DNA of 64,000 nt from Dyadobacter sandarakinus (lineage in GTDB: Bacteria; Bacteroidota; Bacteroidia; Cytophagales; Spirosomataceae), in contig NZ_CP056775.1 of NCBI RefSeq assembly GCF_016894445.1, positions 2,234,001 through 2,298,000 on the forward strand, read 5' to 3'. The first letter of the stretch is position 1; every line of letters starts with the position of its first letter. The notes below the pieces were generated by a model that saw nothing but the letters and a program-made list of their open reading frames with translations, had not been told where the DNA came from and did not search any database. This document shows, in pieces, positions 61,346-64,000 of the stretch. The position numbers and the translations under genes are program-made.

Positions 61346-63061
61346 ATGCGCTTCATCTTCCTGCCGATATTGCTTTTATGCTCACTTCCGGCCCTGTGCA
61401 CACCAGCTGATTCCATTATCATTAAAGGCCGGATCCTTAACCTGAGCGGACGCCTTTACCGGCAGGCACCTTCCATTACCTTTTCCCGCAACAACATTCT
61501 GCAGCCCCAGTCCGAGCTGAGCCGGCAGGCGCCTTTGCAGGCTGATGGTACTTTCCGTATCTCGCTGCCGATGCTGTTTGCGAAAGAAGAATTTTACCTC
61601 GATTACGGAGGCCGGGCAGCTACCGCTTTCTTGGGCTCACCCGGCACGCTGGAAGTAACCTTTGACGGTGACTCGCTGGGAAAACCTTCCAGGCTTTTTA
61701 TTTTTTCGGGTGTAAATGCGGATGCCAACAACCAATACTTTGCCTACCTCACTGCCGAAAACAAGCTTGCCCAATCGACCAAGCCGGTGCCCGGTTCCAG
61801 CGCCGAAAATCCGAAAGCTACGCTGGGTCCTCAGTTTTTCAAATATTTTTGGCAGCAGGATGCCCAGGAAGCGATCAGTGCAGTGGCCACCCGTGCGAAG
61901 CTGAAAAACATGCCGCTCAACGATGTGGCGAATACCGGCACTTTATCCCCTGACCTGAAACAATGGATAGAATCACTGACCGCGGATGAGAGTCTGCAGC
62001 TCCTGTACGAACATGCCCTGAGCGGCCGCTATGATCCTTCCAAAAACCTGCTCGACAGCCTGCAGCGGCTGCGCAAAGCTCCGCTCACTTCCCAGCGGGT
62101 ACTCTGGGCGAGCAGGTTTGGTGAATATGCCGATTACAAAGTGCAGGAAATCAAATATACTAATCCGGCAAGAACCAACTCTTTACCGGTAAAGCTCATG
62201 GCATCGCTGATCAGGGATTATTCCCCGGGATTGTCACCGTCCGATCGCAGCTTCCTGGACGAAGTGAACCTCAAAGGTGTGACTGAAAAAACAGCATTGG
62301 ACAACCTGAACAAACTGTTTGCAAAAAATGAAACTACCCTGAACCTCCTCTTCAACTATGAACGGGAAGCGCGGATTTATGGTGAATTGTTTGAAGGTCC
62401 CGGCGCTGAATTTCTGAAAGCGCGGTATTTGGCAAGAAATCTGTACAAGTTCAGCTACCGGCAGCAATCGTTGTTGAATCGGCACGTACAGGGAAGGAAT
62501 GCGGTTCCGGCATTCAGGGAGTCACTGGACGAACTGGTGAAGCTTGAACTGAAAGACAGTGCCGATATCCGGAAAATGGTCGAGTTCCGTGACGTAAAAA
62601 CAACCCCTACCGAAGTACTTCCTGACTATTATCTCACAGCCTCGCGCGACCGGGGCACAAGCTGGCTCAACGGCATTCTCGACCAGTACAAAGGCCGCCC
62701 GGTATACATCAGCAAGTGGAACCTTGAAGACGCGAAAAGCCGCTCGGAAATGGAGTTTATTCCAGCTTTGCAGGCATCGGTAGCGGAGGATGCGGTGTTC
62801 GTGTTTGTGCACCTGGCAGGAGAAGAATACGAGGTTTCCGAAGCATTGATCCGCCAGTACATCGTGCGGCACAAGCTGCGCGGCATTCACATGATCCTGA
62901 ACGCCCAGCAAAGTATGGATCTGCTTTTCAGGCTGAACCCGCTGGACTATGCCACTTTTGCACTCGTGCGCCGTAGCGGAAAGTTCGCTGAGAAAAACGC
63001 TTCCCCTCCGAGTGCCCTTGAAAAAACAGTCAGTCAGATCAATGATGCTGCGCGTAAGTAA
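61346..63061 (+). CDS. Exported thioredoxin-fold protein lacking the CxxC
   Basis: A 571-residue protein with a signal peptide (IFLPILLLCSLPALCTPA). The N-terminal part (about 20-120) is beta-rich, the middle (about 130-430) is helical, and the C-terminal part (about 435-550) follows TlpA-like thioredoxins: YKGRPVYISKW, then LEDAKSRSEMEFIP. Aligned with the usual W-A-x-W-C-G-P-C-R-x-E-M pattern, the two cysteines are replaced by Asp and Ser (DAKS in place of CGPC). It therefore should not be a disulfide oxidoreductase, though the fold is probably kept. The role could be binding or scaffolding in the periplasm. It stands after nuoC with a likely separate start. Confidence 0.75.
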   Translation: MRFIFLPILLLCSLPALCTPADSIIIKGRILNLSGRLYRQAPSITFSRNNILQPQSELSRQAPLQADGTFRISLPMLFAKEEFYLDYGGRAATAFLGSPGTLEVTFDGDSLGKPSRLFIFSGVNADANNQYFAYLTAENKLAQSTKPVPGSSAENPKATLGPQFFKYFWQQDAQEAISAVATRAKLKNMPLNDVANTGTLSPDLKQWIESLTADESLQLLYEHALSGRYDPSKNLLDSLQRLRKAPLTSQRVLWASRFGEYADYKVQEIKYTNPARTNSLPVKLMASLIRDYSPGLSPSDRSFLDEVNLKGVTEKTALDNLNKLFAKNETTLNLLFNYEREARIYGELFEGPGAEFLKARYLARNLYKFSYRQQSLLNRHVQGRNAVPAFRESLDELVKLELKDSADIRKMVEFRDVKTTPTEVLPDYYLTASRDRGTSWLNGILDQYKGRPVYISKWNLEDAKSRSEMEFIPALQASVAEDAVFVFVHLAGEEYEVSEALIRQYIVRHKLRGIHMILNAQQSMDLLFRLNPLDYATFALVRRSGKFAEKNASPPSALEKTVSQINDAARK

Positions 63062-63173
63062 CTTTTCTGCAGCTTTTTTTACATATTAGTACAACCATTT
63101 ACCACCCCCAACAACCATATATCTTTCATAAGCGCGTTAACATTAAGTCTGTTGTCTGGAATAGGTAGTGCCC

Positions 63174-64000
63174 ATGTTTAGATATTTCCTGGTGTTCATG
63201 TTGGTATCAACCCTTGCTGCGGCACAAAATCCCGACAGCCTTGAGGTGTACAGCAGGGATAGCATACGGTACACCAATCTCAAAGCCCGGATGTCGAAAA
63301 GCAAGTTTTCGCGGGCTGTTTACCGTCTGCTTTTCAGGGATGTATACAACCAGGGGCAGGTGACGGAGGTCAAGGAAATTGAAACAAATCCCTTCACACC
63401 CTTCGAGGGGATGGTAATCCGTAAAATTTACATCCGGCAGCTCGACATACTGGGCGAATCCGTATACGACACAACCCGGGTCGGCAACAGGCTGGAAAGA
63501 TTCCTGAGTAAAAACCTGCATACCAATACCCGGGAAGGAATTATCAGGCGGTCATTCCTTCTCTTTTCGGAAGGCGACGATATCCAGGCACAGGTATTGA
63601 AAGACAATGAGCGTCTGCTGCGTGAAAACCGCACGATCGTGGATGCGCGGATTATCGTCATTCCCCGGAAAGACGTGACTTGGATGGCCGATGTGGTAGT
63701 TCTGGTGCAGGATGCCTGGTCGCTCAACTTTTCCGGGAGCTTCAATAACTTCAGCAAGTTCAGACTGGGCATTGAGGATATCAATGTGCGCGGAACCACG
63801 CATTCGCAACGTACGGGTATCCGCTGGGATAGTCGCGATACACTTCAGAAATTTCAGTTCAGGACGATTTACACGGTACCCTACATTGGTAAAACTTTCA
63901 TTACCGGACAGGCCAGCTTCATTTATGAGCGCGATATCAAGGAGCAGTCCATCCGGTTTTTCAGAAGGTTCCTGACCAACGAAACCCGGTACGCCGGTGC
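63174..64000 (+). CDS. POTRA/Omp85-type outer membrane protein, N-terminal part
   Basis: An open frame from the ATG at 63174 to the right window edge (275 codons and 2 bases), too long at the edge to see its end. A signal peptide (YFLVFMLVSTLAAAQ) precedes a POTRA-like region (about 80-165): MVIRKIYIRQLDILGESVYD, LERFLSKNLHTNTREGIIRR, LLFSEGDDIQAQVLKDNERL, ARIIVIPRKDV. Barrel-type strands follow (VVVLVQDAWSLNFSG, FRTIYTVPYIGKTFITGQAS). It is the start of an Omp85/BamA-like or related surface protein. The full length and the subfamily cannot be judged. Confidence 0.75.
   Translation, partial: MFRYFLVFMLVSTLAAAQNPDSLEVYSRDSIRYTNLKARMSKSKFSRAVYRLLFRDVYNQGQVTEVKEIETNPFTPFEGMVIRKIYIRQLDILGESVYDTTRVGNRLERFLSKNLHTNTREGIIRRSFLLFSEGDDIQAQVLKDNERLLRENRTIVDARIIVIPRKDVTWMADVVVLVQDAWSLNFSGSFNNFSKFRLGIEDINVRGTTHSQRTGIRWDSRDTLQKFQFRTIYTVPYIGKTFITGQASFIYERDIKEQSIRFFRRFLTNETRYAG

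Overview
The window looks like chromosomal DNA of a Bacteroidota bacterium of the order Cytophagales, most like Dyadobacter or a close relative. This is an inference from content: two complete FecI/FecR/SusC/SusD loci, a Nudix-type AraR next to araBAD, exported DUF4369, DUF2851 and DUF4038 proteins, TAnnTTTG-type promoters, weak ribosome binding sites and GC close to 50%. I saw no tRNA, rRNA, prophage, insertion sequence or CRISPR array.

Layout. 1-4.3 kb: L-arabinose operon read leftward (araR, araB, araA, araD cut by the window edge). 4.5-13.9 kb: ECF sigma factor, FecR anti-sigma, SusC, SusD, an exported calcineurin-like phosphoesterase and an exported endonuclease/exonuclease/phosphatase-family protein, which together look like an uptake locus for a phosphoester. 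13.9-32.2 kb: mixed housekeeping and accessory genes: mtgA, cca, a higBA toxin-antitoxin pair, truncated haemoglobin, a DUF4038 glycosidase, AMP nucleosidase, an HsdR-N-like nuclease domain protein, MarR plus YceI, maf, a GH13 enzyme, an SMP-30 lactonase, a thiolase and an MFS transporter.

32.4-54.6 kb is the most unusual part. Almost every enzyme in it carries an export signal: CBM9-like protein, beta-propeller lactonase, SelA-like PLP enzyme (Tat signal), cog3964-type amidohydrolase, two PQQ-dehydrogenase-like propellers, cytochrome c and RidA (Tat signal). A second ECF/FecR/SusC/SusD set follows, then a second amidohydrolase, an exported RraA-fold protein and a BASS-family sodium symporter. 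I propose that this is a periplasmic route that oxidises, delactonises, deacylates, deaminates and cleaves an amino-sugar acid, with import of the small product. The family calls are well supported; the pathway is a hypothesis.

54.9-64 kb: GNAT acetyltransferase, ThiF/MoeB-rhodanese protein, nitrilase-family amidase, TSUP transporter, nuoA, nuoB and nuoC (split by an opposing outer-membrane-protein gene and not followed by nuoD), a thioredoxin-fold protein that has lost its CxxC, and the start of a POTRA/Omp85-like protein cut by the right edge.

Three intergenic regions (37.1-37.4, 42.0-42.2 and 54.6-54.9 kb) carry copies of one short palindrome-related repeat in different arrangements. Only by-eye reading was possible, so start sites, promoters and terminators are provisional.
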